A stretch of DNA of 64,000 nucleotides from DASSSY01 sp035708205. Lineage in GTDB: Bacteria; Bacteroidota; Bacteroidia; Chitinophagales; Chitinophagaceae. Location of the stretch: assembly GCA_035708205.1 (NCBI GenBank), contig DASSSY010000004.1, positions 62,001 through 126,000 of the forward strand. The letters are read 5' to 3'. This document shows, piece after piece, positions 33,157-42,613 of the stretch (the first letter of the stretch is position 1; the number at the start of each line of letters is the position of its first letter). The translations under genes were made by a program, and so were the position numbers. Under the pieces are notes generated by a model. It was given only the letters and a program-made list of their open reading frames with translations, ran no database searches and was not told the DNA's origin.

Positions 33157-33194
33157 TTAAAAAGCCTTCAACTTTATCGTTGAAGGCTTTTTAA
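33157..33194 (-). terminator. Terminator after the TPR protein gene
   Basis: Perfect 16-bp stem (33157-33172 with 33179-33194, core AAAAAGCCTTCAAC) around a 6-nt loop, with a T-rich 3' arm on the minus strand, directly after the gene that ends at 33211. Confidence 0.85.
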
Positions 33195-33210
33195 TAATTA
33201 TTTTATTGGC

Positions 33211-34842
33211 TTACCCTTTCGTCGTGTCCGCTTTTTGAGCGGTTTTCTTCAGGGAGGTAAAATAATCTTTTAACGACTGGGCAAATTTGTTGGTCGGATC
33301 TTTTTCCAGGATCTTATTTGTCCATTTCAAACACTCGGTCTGGTTCTTCTGATTGTAATAATAATAAGCCAGATACTGGTAGGCATACATTAGCTGCTGA
33401 TCTTCCTTGGCATAGCCCTCCGCTTCAAAAGCCAGCCAATCCTTATAAGGCTGTACGGCTAAGCCGGTTTCCGCTTTACTGTCTTTAGCAGCCTCTACAC
33501 GCGCCAGCCAGTACAGGGCGGAACCCTCTTTAGGATACTTGGTTTTCATAGCCGTGAACGCTTTTTCCGCTACGTCATAGTCCTTACCGTAATAGCTCCA
33601 AAAGCCCCAGTAATAATAATCCAAAGCGGGGGCATTGTTGTCTGCCGCGACAACCTTACCGTACCATTCGCCGGCCTTACCGTAAAGCTTAGCGTCTTTG
33701 TAGCCGTCCGCAATGTCATGATAGATTTTGCTTTTGTTCTGCGTAGTATCCATTGCTACGGCATGCAAATAAGCTCTTTCAGCACTGTCGGCATAAACCT
33801 GTTGCCTCAGAGAATCCTGAGCGGCCAAAGCGGAGTAAATTTTACCCATATACAAATAATCCTGAGGAATTAATTGCGCAGTGTCCTGCTCTTTCTTAAA
33901 GAAAATCTGCATATTCTGATAGGCTTTCGGATAATCTTTGGTTTCATAAGCGCTGTACCCGATAATACGGTACATGTATGGCCGCTCGTGGCCGTTAGCG
34001 ATCAGCTCTTCCATCTTGGCCTGAGCTTCAGGGTATTTCTTGGCCAGGAAAAGGATATTGGCATATTGGATCTGGTCGTTGATGCTTTTATCAGATTTCT
34101 TCAGGTACAGCTCATCATTTTTCAAGGCGTTCTCAAAATTTCCGGCACGCTGGTAGGCATTTGCGAGATCGCGATAGGGGATTGGATTCGCGGTATCAGC
34201 CTCTTTGGCTTTATTATAGCTTTCCAAAGCCAACTTATAGTTCTGCGCGGCATACCACAGATAACCAATCCGGGAATAAGCCAATGAATTGTGCGTGCCT
34301 ACCTTTACGGCCGCCTCATAATTATCCATGGACTCCCCGCCACCGGACTGCATTTTTAAATAAGCGTCGCCCAGGCCGATCAGGATCATGGCATTATTAT
34401 CTTCTTTTTCCATAGCTTTTTGATACCAGGTCAAAGCGTTTTGAATATCGCCGCCTTTTGTATAAGTAATGGCATCGGCAGCTACCTTATATCTTTCCCA
34501 GTCTTTCTTCCGGGCATGATCCACTATATCATTCAACAACTTTTTTGCTTCTTCAGGCTGGTTCTGGATAAAATAAACCCTGGCCATACCCGCCTCATTG
34601 TAAAAGTTGCTCAAATCCTTACCGAATGTGGTCTTTGCTCCCGTATAATCTTCCTGGCCGATCTGCGCCAATCCCAGATAATAATTAGCTTCGGGGTTGG
34701 ACGCCGCTAAAGGCTGCAATTCTTTTTGGGCACTCTGATAACGTTCATAGTTATAATACTGAATCCCTTTTTCCAAATTCTGCGCAAACGCCTCCCCGGT
34801 AATTAACGAAAATGCGGTTGCTGCTAACAGGATTTTTTTCAT
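33211..34842 (-). CDS. Periplasmic tetratricopeptide-repeat protein
   Basis: 543 aa with a cleavable signal peptide (MKKILLAATAFSLITGEAFAQ) and at least ten TPR-like helical pairs, e.g. EKGIQYYNYERYQSAQKELQ, NSLAYSRIGYLWYAAQNYKL and NPIPYRDLANAYQRAGNFEN. The C-terminus is Lys/Thr-rich. In many Bacteroidota a protein of this kind follows a PstS-like lipoprotein gene at the end of an ExbB-ExbD-TonB operon. Here the PstS-like partner is present 67 bases upstream, but the energising genes are not. It is probably a periplasmic scaffold. Confidence 0.85.
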   Translation of the reverse strand: MKKILLAATAFSLITGEAFAQNLEKGIQYYNYERYQSAQKELQPLAASNPEANYYLGLAQIGQEDYTGAKTTFGKDLSNFYNEAGMARVYFIQNQPEEAKKLLNDIVDHARKKDWERYKVAADAITYTKGGDIQNALTWYQKAMEKEDNNAMILIGLGDAYLKMQSGGGESMDNYEAAVKVGTHNSLAYSRIGYLWYAAQNYKLALESYNKAKEADTANPIPYRDLANAYQRAGNFENALKNDELYLKKSDKSINDQIQYANILFLAKKYPEAQAKMEELIANGHERPYMYRIIGYSAYETKDYPKAYQNMQIFFKKEQDTAQLIPQDYLYMGKIYSALAAQDSLRQQVYADSAERAYLHAVAMDTTQNKSKIYHDIADGYKDAKLYGKAGEWYGKVVAADNNAPALDYYYWGFWSYYGKDYDVAEKAFTAMKTKYPKEGSALYWLARVEAAKDSKAETGLAVQPYKDWLAFEAEGYAKEDQQLMYAYQYLAYYYYNQKNQTECLKWTNKILEKDPTNKFAQSLKDYFTSLKKTAQKADTTKG

Positions 34843-34909
34843 TTTGTCTGCAATTTTTGTAATGTAAAGGTGCTTTATCGTTCCTTATTATTTAATGGTT
34901 TTAAATTAT

Positions 34910-35818
34910 TTATGGCTTTATGTTCACTTCCCGTACATTTAAAGGCACACACAATGGCGCCATCCAGGCGTGTTTAAAGATCAGCTGACCACGCTGACCG
35001 CTTAAAAAATTAGCAAACCCCGTAGCTAAGCCCTGCCAGGAGTCATGACTGATAAAATATACAGGTCGCAGCATCGGGTACAGCCGTAAAGCAATATATG
35101 CCTGGTAAGGCTGATAAAAATCATTGGTTGAATCATTTTTCAGCGCCACCACCTTGACGCCCGGCCTAAATGTTCCGGCACCGGTATCCACATTGCTGTA
35201 TATATTCAACGCTCCCAAAACACCAATGGCGTTCGGGTGGGCCGCCACATAATTCAACACCGAATCATTGCCATTTAACGCGTATACGTTAGACGGCAAT
35301 TTTTGTCCGGGGATTAATGAATCTACCAAATAACGTACCGTTCCGGATCTTTCATTATCAAAAACTATGTTATATTTCCGGATAAAAGTATTCGTCAGGA
35401 TGCTTTTGACCTGGCCCAGGGTCATCAGGCTGTCCGGGGAGGCCGGGTTGACAACCAGAGCTATTGCCCCCATGGCAACAGGCATGGACCGGACACGGGC
35501 ACCGTTTTGCGTTAACAATTTCCGTTCCTCTTTGGTCAGGTCGCGGGACACGATGATCATCCGCGCGCTGTCATTAAAAAAATCCCGGAAACAGTCGGTT
35601 TCACTTTTATAGCTTTCTTTAATATCCGCTTTAGGAAAAGAAGAATCAAAAACAGCCAGCTGCTGAGCCATTACCGGACGCAGGCTCTCATCAATCGCGA
35701 TCCTGATATGTCCTGAAGAGGTAGTTTCCTTAGGCTGCCCGGAACCTGGACCATTGCCGCAGGCATAAAAAAAGCTTATGCCGGCCAGCATGGATAAGAG
35801 GAAAAAAGTCTTTTTCAT
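34910..35818 (-). CDS. PstS-like substrate-binding lipoprotein
   Basis: 302 aa from the ATG at 35818 (MKKTFFLLSML...); seven codons upstream there is another possible start, but this one gives the right signal with lipobox FYAC. The fold is the periplasmic phosphate-binding type (HIRIAIDESLRPVMAQQLAV, ARMIIVSRDLTKEERKLL, GAIALVVNPASPDSLMTLGQ). Phosphate-specific residues cannot be confirmed by eye. No pstCAB transporter genes are near, so a role with the neighbouring TPR protein is more likely than classical phosphate import. Confidence 0.82.
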   Translation of the reverse strand: MKKTFFLLSMLAGISFFYACGNGPGSGQPKETTSSGHIRIAIDESLRPVMAQQLAVFDSSFPKADIKESYKSETDCFRDFFNDSARMIIVSRDLTKEERKLLTQNGARVRSMPVAMGAIALVVNPASPDSLMTLGQVKSILTNTFIRKYNIVFDNERSGTVRYLVDSLIPGQKLPSNVYALNGNDSVLNYVAAHPNAIGVLGALNIYSNVDTGAGTFRPGVKVVALKNDSTNDFYQPYQAYIALRLYPMLRPVYFISHDSWQGLATGFANFLSGQRGQLIFKHAWMAPLCVPLNVREVNIKP

Positions 35819-35973
35819 GGTAATCTTCCTTAGCTGCAATAATACGAGGATTTTATTGAAAGTATTGAAGAATAATATGTTATGTAACGATAAATTAACA
35901 CGAACAAAGTGGTTCCGGCAGCTGCATCCGCTTTTATTTTATATAGACACGGTTCCGGCTATTTTCCATAGTT

Positions 35974-36549
35974 TTACAATAATTCATGATACCTGAAACA
36001 GCCGCTATGATGATCATTAACCATGCCGGCGGCCTGCATAAAAGCATAGCAGATGGTGCTCCCCACGAAGCGGAAGCCTCTTTCTTTCAGATCCTTGCTC
36101 ATCTTGTCCGACTGGGGGCTGGTGGCTACCGGCGGTTCATTCTGCTTACGGTGGTTCTGAATGGTTTTTCCTTCTGTAAACTGCCAGATATACCGGTCAA
36201 AGCTGCCAAATTCCTTTTGAACGTCTAAAAACAGGCGGGCGTTGCTTACGGTTGCCTGGATTTTGAGGCGGTTGCGGATAATGCCGGTATCCTGCATGAG
36301 CATTTCAATTTTCTTGTCCGGGAACCGGGCAACCTTTTGCGGATCAAAACGGGCAAAGGCTTTCCGGAAGCCTTCCCTCCGGTGCAGGATCGTTTTCCAG
36401 CTCAGGCCGGCCTGAAAAGCGTCCAGCACCATATATTCAAACAACTTCTGATCATCATGCAGCGGCACACCCCATTCCCGGTCATGATAATCAATCATCA
36501 TAGGGTCCGCTCCGGGCCAGCCACAGCGGGCTATTTCAGCTGTCGCCAT
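35974..36549 (-). CDS. tag: DNA-3-methyladenine glycosylase I
   Basis: 191 aa from the ATG at 36549 (MATAEIARCGW); a TTG two codons earlier is unlikely. Excises N3-methyladenine from alkylated DNA in base-excision repair. The structural zinc ligands are in place (Cys9 in RCGW, His22 in DYHDREWG, and a C-terminal His/Cys pair in VNDHHSGCFRY), as are LFEYMVLDAFQAGLSWKTIL and GFRFVGSTICYAFMQAAG. It lies 9 bases after the aminotransferase gene and is probably cotranscribed with it. Confidence 0.95.
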   Translation of the reverse strand: MATAEIARCGWPGADPMMIDYHDREWGVPLHDDQKLFEYMVLDAFQAGLSWKTILHRREGFRKAFARFDPQKVARFPDKKIEMLMQDTGIIRNRLKIQATVSNARLFLDVQKEFGSFDRYIWQFTEGKTIQNHRKQNEPPVATSPQSDKMSKDLKERGFRFVGSTICYAFMQAAGMVNDHHSGCFRYHELL

Positions 36550-36558
36550 CGTCAAATT

Positions 36559-37755
36559 TTATTTTAAATCGGGATATACTTTCAACGCCGCTTCCAGGCA
36601 ATCCATTGCCAGATTAATATCCGCCACATTCAATACATAAGCCATGCGCACTTCATCAACCCCCAGTCCCTTGCTCGCGTAGAACCCGGAAGCGGGTGCC
36701 ATCATAACCGTGGCGCCTTCATGAGCAAAGGAAGATAAAAGCCAATGGCAGAAATCCTCGCTGCTCTTTACCGGCAGTTTAGCCATAACATAAAACGCCC
36801 CCTTCGGTTCAGGGCATATCACGCCCGGCATCGCCTGTAAGCGCTTGACCAGAGTGTCCCGGCGCAGCTGGTATTCCGCCAGGACACCGTCAAAATAATC
36901 TTCGGGCAAGGCGCAGGCGGCTTCGCCAAGGATCTGCTCAAAGGTGGGAGGCGATAAACGGGCCTGGGCAAAATTCAGCACCGCAGCGCGAACGGTTTCC
37001 TTATGCGTGACCAGAGCGCCGATGCGGGCGCCACAAGCGCTATAGCGTTTAGAAATGGTATCCAGCAAAATAGCATGTTGCTCAAGGCCTTCCAACTGCA
37101 TGACGGAGATGTGCTTCCGGCCATCATAGCAAAATTCCCGGTAAGCCTCGTCGCTAAACAAAAAAAGGTCATGCTTCAGACAGATATCCCTTAGGACCTC
37201 CAACTCATCATAACTGTACAAATAACCCGTAGGATTATTCGGATTGCAGATCATGATCGCCTTTGTTTTAGGCGTGATCGCCTTTTCAAAAGCTTCGATC
37301 TTAGGCAAAGCGAAGTTTTCTTCAATTGAAGAATGAATGGGCACCACCGTAATGCCGGCCTCTACGGCAAAACCATTATAGTTGGCATAAAATGGCTCGG
37401 GAATAATGATCTCATCGCCCGGATTCATACAGCTCATCATCGCCAAAAAAATCGCTTCCGAACCGCCGGTGGTCACGGTAATCTCTTCTGGCTGAACAGT
37501 AATGCCTTTTCTTTTATAATAACCGGCCAATGCGGTCCGGTAGCTTTGAAACCCGGCACTGGGACTATAGGCCAGCACCTGCAGATGTGTATGCTTAACC
37601 GCCTCAATAATTTGCGGAGGTGTTTCAATATCCGGCTGTCCGATATTAAGATGCAGGACATTAATTCCTTTTTCGGCGGCACCATTGGCAAAAGGGGTCA
37701 GCTTGCGTATGGGCGAAGGCGGCATCAATTGGCCGCGTTGTGATATTTCTGGCAT
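36559..37755 (-). CDS. Class I/II PLP-dependent aminotransferase
   Basis: 398 aa, fold type I. NPNNPTGYLYS contacts the cofactor, FSDEAYREF holds the Asp/Tyr pair that binds PLP, DTISKRYSACGARIGALVT carries the Schiff-base Lys, and the C-terminal VRMAYVLN provides the substrate-carboxylate Arg. This matches aspartate/aromatic aminotransferases of the AspC-like group; the amino acid specificity is not readable. Upstream TAATTTTG (37764-37771) is a candidate promoter element 9 bases from the ATG. Confidence 0.9.
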   Translation of the reverse strand: MPEISQRGQLMPPSPIRKLTPFANGAAEKGINVLHLNIGQPDIETPPQIIEAVKHTHLQVLAYSPSAGFQSYRTALAGYYKRKGITVQPEEITVTTGGSEAIFLAMMSCMNPGDEIIIPEPFYANYNGFAVEAGITVVPIHSSIEENFALPKIEAFEKAITPKTKAIMICNPNNPTGYLYSYDELEVLRDICLKHDLFLFSDEAYREFCYDGRKHISVMQLEGLEQHAILLDTISKRYSACGARIGALVTHKETVRAAVLNFAQARLSPPTFEQILGEAACALPEDYFDGVLAEYQLRRDTLVKRLQAMPGVICPEPKGAFYVMAKLPVKSSEDFCHWLLSSFAHEGATVMMAPASGFYASKGLGVDEVRMAYVLNVADINLAMDCLEAALKVYPDLK

Positions 37756-37763
37756 AGTGCCTG

Positions 37764-37771
37764 CAAAATTA
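37764..37771 (-). promoter_or_regulatory. Candidate -7 element before the aminotransferase gene
   Basis: TAATTTTG on the minus strand, exact TAnnTTTG, 8 bases from the ATG; use of it would give an almost leaderless mRNA. No -33 partner. Confidence 0.3.
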
Positions 37772-37852
37772 GCGAATTAACGAATAGGTTGTTCGGCCCT
37801 GGTTGCACGGCAACGGAACCCGTAATCTCTGTTCCCCCCTTCGCTCCGTACT

Positions 37853-38644
37853 CTAGATTTCAGAACCGGAACAAACCCTCGCCACAGCGGATACCCGTAT
37901 CCAGGCCTTACTGCCATTGGGCAGCGTTACCTCGTAAAACCCGGCATGCTCATGCCGGATTTTGACAACCGCTCCTTCGGGCAGCTGCCCGTTAGCAGAG
38001 ACATCATCCCGGTGATTATAGAAGGAGGTATTATCCATCATAACCACGGCTTTATTGCTATAGGTCCGGGCCTGATAACCGGCATAAAAGAGAATAGCGG
38101 AAAGACTAAAGCCGGCAATCAGTAAGGATAACCAACGCCCGGCAAATTTCGTGCGGCTGGAGCGGGCCAGGTTTGTATAAACAAACCATAAACCGCCTAA
38201 AAAACAGGCCAGCATCAGCCATGCCCAGACCGAGGGGCTGAAAAGGCGGATAAACTCATGCCACCAGGCGATAAAAAACACCGGCGCTACCGGGGTCATG
38301 GGCAATTGAACACGTGCCTGGGCCAGGGAAAGATTATCCTTTATCCGGCTGTTCGCCGGGTCTAAAAAAAGCGCTTTTTCATAATATAATACCGCAGCGG
38401 CCGTTTCGTCCAAACGGTAACAGGTATTGCCCATGTTATAAAACAGGGCGGCATTCTTCAATCCACTTTTTTCAAGTTGCTGAAAACTTTTCAAAGCGAG
38501 CTCATACTGTTTTTGAGCATACTGGCGATTACCCTGTATCCACAGGCTGCCCGCCGATTGCGCAAAAGCGGCCCTGGCGCTTAACCCGGTAAAGAGCATC
38601 ACAACAAACAAGCAATAATTCTTCCGGAATTGTTTAAAAGACAT
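37853..38644 (-). CDS. batE: BatE-like TPR and SH3 protein
   Basis: 263 aa. Signal peptide, then TPR units (AGSLWIQGNRQYAQKQYELA, AALFYNMGNTCYRLDETAAA), two membrane helices (WAWLMLACFLGGLWFVYTNL and LSLLIAGFSLSAILFYAGY) and a C-terminal bacterial SH3-like domain (GQLPEGAVVKIRHEHAGFYE). This order is that of BatE in the Bacteroides aerotolerance locus. Its start overlaps the end of batD by 11 bases, so the two are coupled. BatA/B/C and MoxR are not in this window. Confidence 0.85.
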   Translation of the reverse strand: MSFKQFRKNYCLFVVMLFTGLSARAAFAQSAGSLWIQGNRQYAQKQYELALKSFQQLEKSGLKNAALFYNMGNTCYRLDETAAAVLYYEKALFLDPANSRIKDNLSLAQARVQLPMTPVAPVFFIAWWHEFIRLFSPSVWAWLMLACFLGGLWFVYTNLARSSRTKFAGRWLSLLIAGFSLSAILFYAGYQARTYSNKAVVMMDNTSFYNHRDDVSANGQLPEGAVVKIRHEHAGFYEVTLPNGSKAWIRVSAVARVCSGSEI

Positions 38645-40670
38645 GTTTTTCGGTTTTCTTTTTTCCTAAAAATTCTTCCAGCGCGGCTATAAGCTGAGCG
38701 GCGTTCTCCAAGGTATGTGCCCGTTGCTTCGTTCCACCGGAAGGGCTGTATAAGGCCATTTCACATTCCGATATCACGTTTTGCGTTTGCCCGATAATGG
38801 CACCATCCACGCCTTCTGATTTCAGCTTTCCGGCAATATTTTCTTTGGATAACCCGGATAGGGAAATATTCAGCTTATCGCTCAGATAAAGCCAAACGGC
38901 TTTGGAAACCTCCTCATAAAACGCATTATGGGCCTCTTTTTGCGGCAACAGCTTCCGGGCAAGTGTCAACCGTCTCCAGGCTACCTTATTGGCCTTTTTG
39001 TTCTTCCAAAGCACCGCGTTGGCGGCCATGTCGCTTCTCCGTTTATGCAGCAAATAAGCCACAATAAAAACAATAACGGCCAACAGGTAAAGGCTCCAAT
39101 ACCACGGTCCGACCAGAAAGAGCAAGGCAGCGTCATTCGACTCAAGCGGCCCCGTCATATTGGGATGAATATCGGAAAGGCTTACGGCGGCAACATTTTG
39201 GCCGTCACTCTCTCCTTTTCCATGCTTCACGAGGACGGGTATCGGACGGGTATGCAATATTTTGTAGCTCTTTGTAGCAGGGTCAAAATAAGAAAATTCA
39301 ATGGCCGGGATGGTATAGCTGCCGGCCTCCTGGGGGCTTAAATTATAGGTAAAGGTTTTCATCCCCGTAATGTCGGGGCTTCGACCGGTTATCGTATCGG
39401 CAACCAAAGGATCCAAAGCGCTTAATGCACCCGGGAACCGGATGACCGGATTGCCTATTAATTTGAAGTTGCCGCTACCTTTAATCCTAAAGACAAAATT
39501 AGCCGAATTGCCGGTATATAAGACCGTACTGTCAATATCGGCCGCGACCGTAAAATGGCCGACAGCCCCGGTAAAGCTTTCAGGCCGGCCCGCGACCGGC
39601 AGGTCCTCCACATTGATGACCACCGGCTTGCTGGATATTTCGGTCCGGACATCCTTGTATTGATACCTGGAAAAAAAACCGTTATTGAAAAAAGGATCAT
39701 TCATGAACAATGAGCCAAAGCCGGGATCATCGGCCGGGGAACTTTCGTTCTTCGACTGCTCGATCACCCGCACTATACCGGCCGCTTTGGCGGGATCTAG
39801 CACCAATTTTCCCTCGTGCTGGGGAAAAAGTGCCGATTTTTTCAATAAAAAGACCTGGTACTCCTTTCCGTTTATCTTTTCGATACTGGGTTTAGGCGGC
39901 ATGGGAATATTAAAATCCTCGCTCCAAAAGCCATTCAGGGATGGCAGCTGGGTAAGGTTCATATTCATTGGTAAACGCGCGTACAATTTATAGCTGGCCG
40001 TTATCTGTTGCCCGACATAAGGACGGGTATTATCTACCGTTACTTTGATGAAGACGTTATTCTTCAGATTCTTTTCATCCAGGCCGGTGAGGTTTTGCTG
40101 TTGGGACATCGCCGGCGCGCCGCCCCCCATTTGTTGTTGTATCTGTTGCATTTGCCGCTGCATCATGCGCTGAATCTGTTGAGAGCGCCGTTGCATGGCC
40201 TGGAAGACCGGATCGCTGGCAAAAGGGTCGTCATCAGGGCTCGACCTTTGGGGTCGACGCGAAGCGACGCTTCCGGCTACCACTTCAATGGTAACCGCGT
40301 TGGAAGAATAGGTTTGCCCGTCAACGTTTACCGTAGCGCCGTCAATCGTTAACGTTCCTTTTTTTTCCGGCTGAAGCACATAAGATAACCGGACGGAAGA
40401 TTGCTCCTGCATCCGGCCATTGACATTAGAATAACTGCTCTGGCTGGACTGGATCGGCCCGGCCAAAACGTGGAAACCTTTAAATGAAGGAGGGTTAAAC
40501 GCCGAGACATTGTGCGCGTTCTCTAATATAAAACTGACCTGGAACTGGTCGTTCAAGCCAACCTTACCGGCTGATGGTTGCGTGGAAAATACTAATTCCT
40601 GTGCCGAAAGCATAGAACAGCAGGCACATAAAAGTGCCGTTGTCCAAAAGAGAAATTTTTTAGATAACAT
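38634..40670 (-). CDS. batD: BatD-family protein (oxygen-tolerance)
   Basis: 678 aa. Signal peptide, long beta-rich periplasmic region (LVFSTQPSAGKVGLNDQFQV, KNNVFIKVTVDNTRPYVGQQ, GNFKLIGNPVIRFPGALSAL), one membrane helix (WSLYLLAVIVFIVAYLLHKR) and a cytoplasmic helical tail. A Gln/Met-rich stretch (about residues 155-195) is a low-complexity insert. BatD proteins belong to the Bat/MoxR system, linked to aerotolerance and envelope maintenance; the biochemical role is not settled. Upstream TATCTTTG is a likely promoter element. Confidence 0.88.
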   Translation of the reverse strand: MLSKKFLFWTTALLCACCSMLSAQELVFSTQPSAGKVGLNDQFQVSFILENAHNVSAFNPPSFKGFHVLAGPIQSSQSSYSNVNGRMQEQSSVRLSYVLQPEKKGTLTIDGATVNVDGQTYSSNAVTIEVVAGSVASRRPQRSSPDDDPFASDPVFQAMQRRSQQIQRMMQRQMQQIQQQMGGGAPAMSQQQNLTGLDEKNLKNNVFIKVTVDNTRPYVGQQITASYKLYARLPMNMNLTQLPSLNGFWSEDFNIPMPPKPSIEKINGKEYQVFLLKKSALFPQHEGKLVLDPAKAAGIVRVIEQSKNESSPADDPGFGSLFMNDPFFNNGFFSRYQYKDVRTEISSKPVVINVEDLPVAGRPESFTGAVGHFTVAADIDSTVLYTGNSANFVFRIKGSGNFKLIGNPVIRFPGALSALDPLVADTITGRSPDITGMKTFTYNLSPQEAGSYTIPAIEFSYFDPATKSYKILHTRPIPVLVKHGKGESDGQNVAAVSLSDIHPNMTGPLESNDAALLFLVGPWYWSLYLLAVIVFIVAYLLHKRRSDMAANAVLWKNKKANKVAWRRLTLARKLLPQKEAHNAFYEEVSKAVWLYLSDKLNISLSGLSKENIAGKLKSEGVDGAIIGQTQNVISECEMALYSPSGGTKQRAHTLENAAQLIAALEEFLGKKKTEKHVF

Positions 40671-40708
40671 TGTCGAAATCCTATTCGATAGCGTTGCCCT
40701 TTATGATA

Positions 40709-40716
40709 CAAAGATA
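40709..40716 (-). promoter_or_regulatory. Candidate -7 element of batDE
   Basis: TATCTTTG on the minus strand, exact TAnnTTTG, 38 bases before the batD ATG. Confidence 0.45.
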
Positions 40717-40765
40717 GACATATTTTCAAATTTCGCCCGTTAAACGAGGGTTAAGCGCCGGGCGA

Positions 40766-41515
40766 TCATGCCTTTTCCGCCGTAGGCAAAGCGCCCTGCC
40801 AGCCTTTCAGCTTCAGGTAAACTAAAGCCGTGGTATAAATATCCCGGAGGCAATAATCGGCAATTTTTTCCAAATTCTTCTCCTTCCAGTAAACCTCGGC
40901 AACCTGGCTGCCATCCAGATCTGTTTTTGAGGAAGGTACATTTAAAACCGTTGCCAGCAAATCCAGTGAGGTATAATGCTTATAATCGCCGAAACGCCAC
41001 AAATGTAAAGTGTCCTCCATAGGCACCTGCCAGGGCTTCAGGCCTCCAAACTGCATGCTGTCGGGTAAGGGTAGCCCATTGATCAAAAACCGCCGGCAAA
41101 GGAACGGGATATCAAACTCACGGATATTATGGCCGCAAAAAATAATCTCTCCGTTGATCCGGACAAAAGCCCGGATGGTCTGCGAAAATTCCGCCAGTAA
41201 GGCTTTTTCATCATGGTTAAAAAGCGATTTCAGCCGGATCTTCAGGTCATTGCCCCGGTCATCTTTAGTCAACAAGCCTAGCCCGATACAAACTACTTTT
41301 CCAAACTCCGCATAAATGCCGGCGCGACTTTCAAAGCCCATACCCGGATGCTCCATTTCCTCTTCAGAAAGGCTTAGATGTTCCGCTTTGGCCCGCCAGT
41401 GTTTTTGGAAAGCTTCATCAAGCCGCTGCCAGTTTCCTTCGCAAGGCACCGTTTCAATATCAAGCACTAATGTTTTGTGAAATATTGAGGCATAAGAAGA
41501 GGAAAGCGATTTCAT
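40766..41515 (-). CDS. Predicted 3'-5' exonuclease, PolB-like
   Basis: 249 aa DnaQ-fold nuclease. Exo I is LVLDIETVP (Asp19, Glu21), Exo II is FCGHNIREFDIPFLCRRF, Exo III is IADYCLRDIYTTALVYL, matching the stand-alone domain related to the DNA polymerase B exonuclease. Metal-dependent removal of 3' nucleotides from DNA is expected; the physiological role is unknown. It is divergent from the following coiled-coil gene, with only about 50 bases between starts. Confidence 0.85.
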   Translation of the reverse strand: MKSLSSSYASIFHKTLVLDIETVPCEGNWQRLDEAFQKHWRAKAEHLSLSEEEMEHPGMGFESRAGIYAEFGKVVCIGLGLLTKDDRGNDLKIRLKSLFNHDEKALLAEFSQTIRAFVRINGEIIFCGHNIREFDIPFLCRRFLINGLPLPDSMQFGGLKPWQVPMEDTLHLWRFGDYKHYTSLDLLATVLNVPSSKTDLDGSQVAEVYWKEKNLEKIADYCLRDIYTTALVYLKLKGWQGALPTAEKA

Positions 41516-41520
41516 AGGCC

Positions 41521-41528
41521 TATATTTG
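41521..41528 (+). promoter_or_regulatory. Candidate -7 element for the coiled-coil gene
   Basis: TATATTTG, exact TAnnTTTG, 40 bases before the ATG at 41569. It lies 5 bases upstream of the divergent exonuclease start. Confidence 0.4.
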
Positions 41529-41568
41529 TTACGAAATTAGTTATTTAATTTGGAATAATGAATTGAAT

Positions 41569-42489
41569 ATGGAAAGCCGTATTAACCCTCCCACAGAAAA
41601 TTTCGACAAACCAAAACGTAAAAATACCTGGATCTATGTAGGCATTATTGCCTTATTGCTGGCTACCAATATCTATTTATTCCTGCAAAAGAAAAATGAA
41701 CGGCAGGAAAAGCTGGTCGTCACGGAGCAATTACAACAAAGCACTTCCGAAAAAGAAGTTTTACAAAACGAATATAATGCCGCCCTGGCCAGGCTGGATG
41801 ACCTGACCAGCCAGAATGCCAATCTAAAAAAGAAGCTTAACGGTAAGGATTCGGACATCCAGCATATCAAAGACCGGATCAAAGCCATTCTGGCCAACGC
41901 TGATGCCACCAAAACCGAGCTCAAGGAAGCCAGGAGCCTCATCAAAGGGTTGAATCAAAAGATAGATGATTATGAGGTGCAGATCGCTGCATTGAAAAAA
42001 CAAAATGCCACGCTAAGCGGCGAAAGGGATTCGGTCGTCGTTAAAAATGACAGCCTGCAAAAACGCATTGACGTAGCGAAAAGGCTTCATGCGTCCAACA
42101 TCCAGCTGATCCCCATCAACCTGCGCCGCGGCGGTAGAAAGGAAACAACGACAGAAAGGGCCCGGAAAGTTGACCTCTTGCGTGTTTCTTTTGACATTGA
42201 TGAAAATATGCTGGCAGAAGACGGGGCTAAAGAACTTGATATCCGCATCGTTAATCCTGACGGTATTTTACTGAGCAATGCCGCACTGGGATCAGGCAGC
42301 TTTATTGATACCAAAGGCAAAACGCAATATTATTCCGTTTCAAAAGTTGTCAATCTCAGCTCCGGCGTTCCGCTGAAAGGTATTGACGTCGATTGGCGGC
42401 AAGCGGCCTCTTATGACAAAGGCGCTTACATCGTGGAAATATATTCAGAAGGACAGCTGATTGGCCAGGGGACCGCCAGTCTGAGATAA
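41569..42489 (+). CDS. Membrane-anchored coiled-coil protein
   Basis: 306 aa from the ATG at 41569 (a TTG two codons earlier is less likely). A basic N-terminus and one membrane helix (TWIYVGIIALLLATNIYLFL, about residues 20-39) are followed by ~120 residues of coiled coil with heptads (TEQLQQSTSEKEVLQNEYNA ... KGLNQKIDDYEVQIAALKKQ) and a conserved C-terminal beta domain (SNIQLIPINLRRGGRK, KVDLLRVSFDIDEN). This layout is a recurrent Bacteroidota hypothetical protein, probably projecting into the periplasm. The function is unknown. Confidence 0.8.
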   Translation: MESRINPPTENFDKPKRKNTWIYVGIIALLLATNIYLFLQKKNERQEKLVVTEQLQQSTSEKEVLQNEYNAALARLDDLTSQNANLKKKLNGKDSDIQHIKDRIKAILANADATKTELKEARSLIKGLNQKIDDYEVQIAALKKQNATLSGERDSVVVKNDSLQKRIDVAKRLHASNIQLIPINLRRGGRKETTTERARKVDLLRVSFDIDENMLAEDGAKELDIRIVNPDGILLSNAALGSGSFIDTKGKTQYYSVSKVVNLSSGVPLKGIDVDWRQAASYDKGAYIVEIYSEGQLIGQGTASLR

Positions 42490-42613
42490 GTTAGAAAAAT
42501 CAGAACAAGAAGAAAATCAAGTCAATGTGCGAGACCTTCCTGCTGTATACTGATCTCGCTCACAGCACAATGGACACAAGAGAACGTCCACTCAATACCA
42601 AAAATACGCAATC

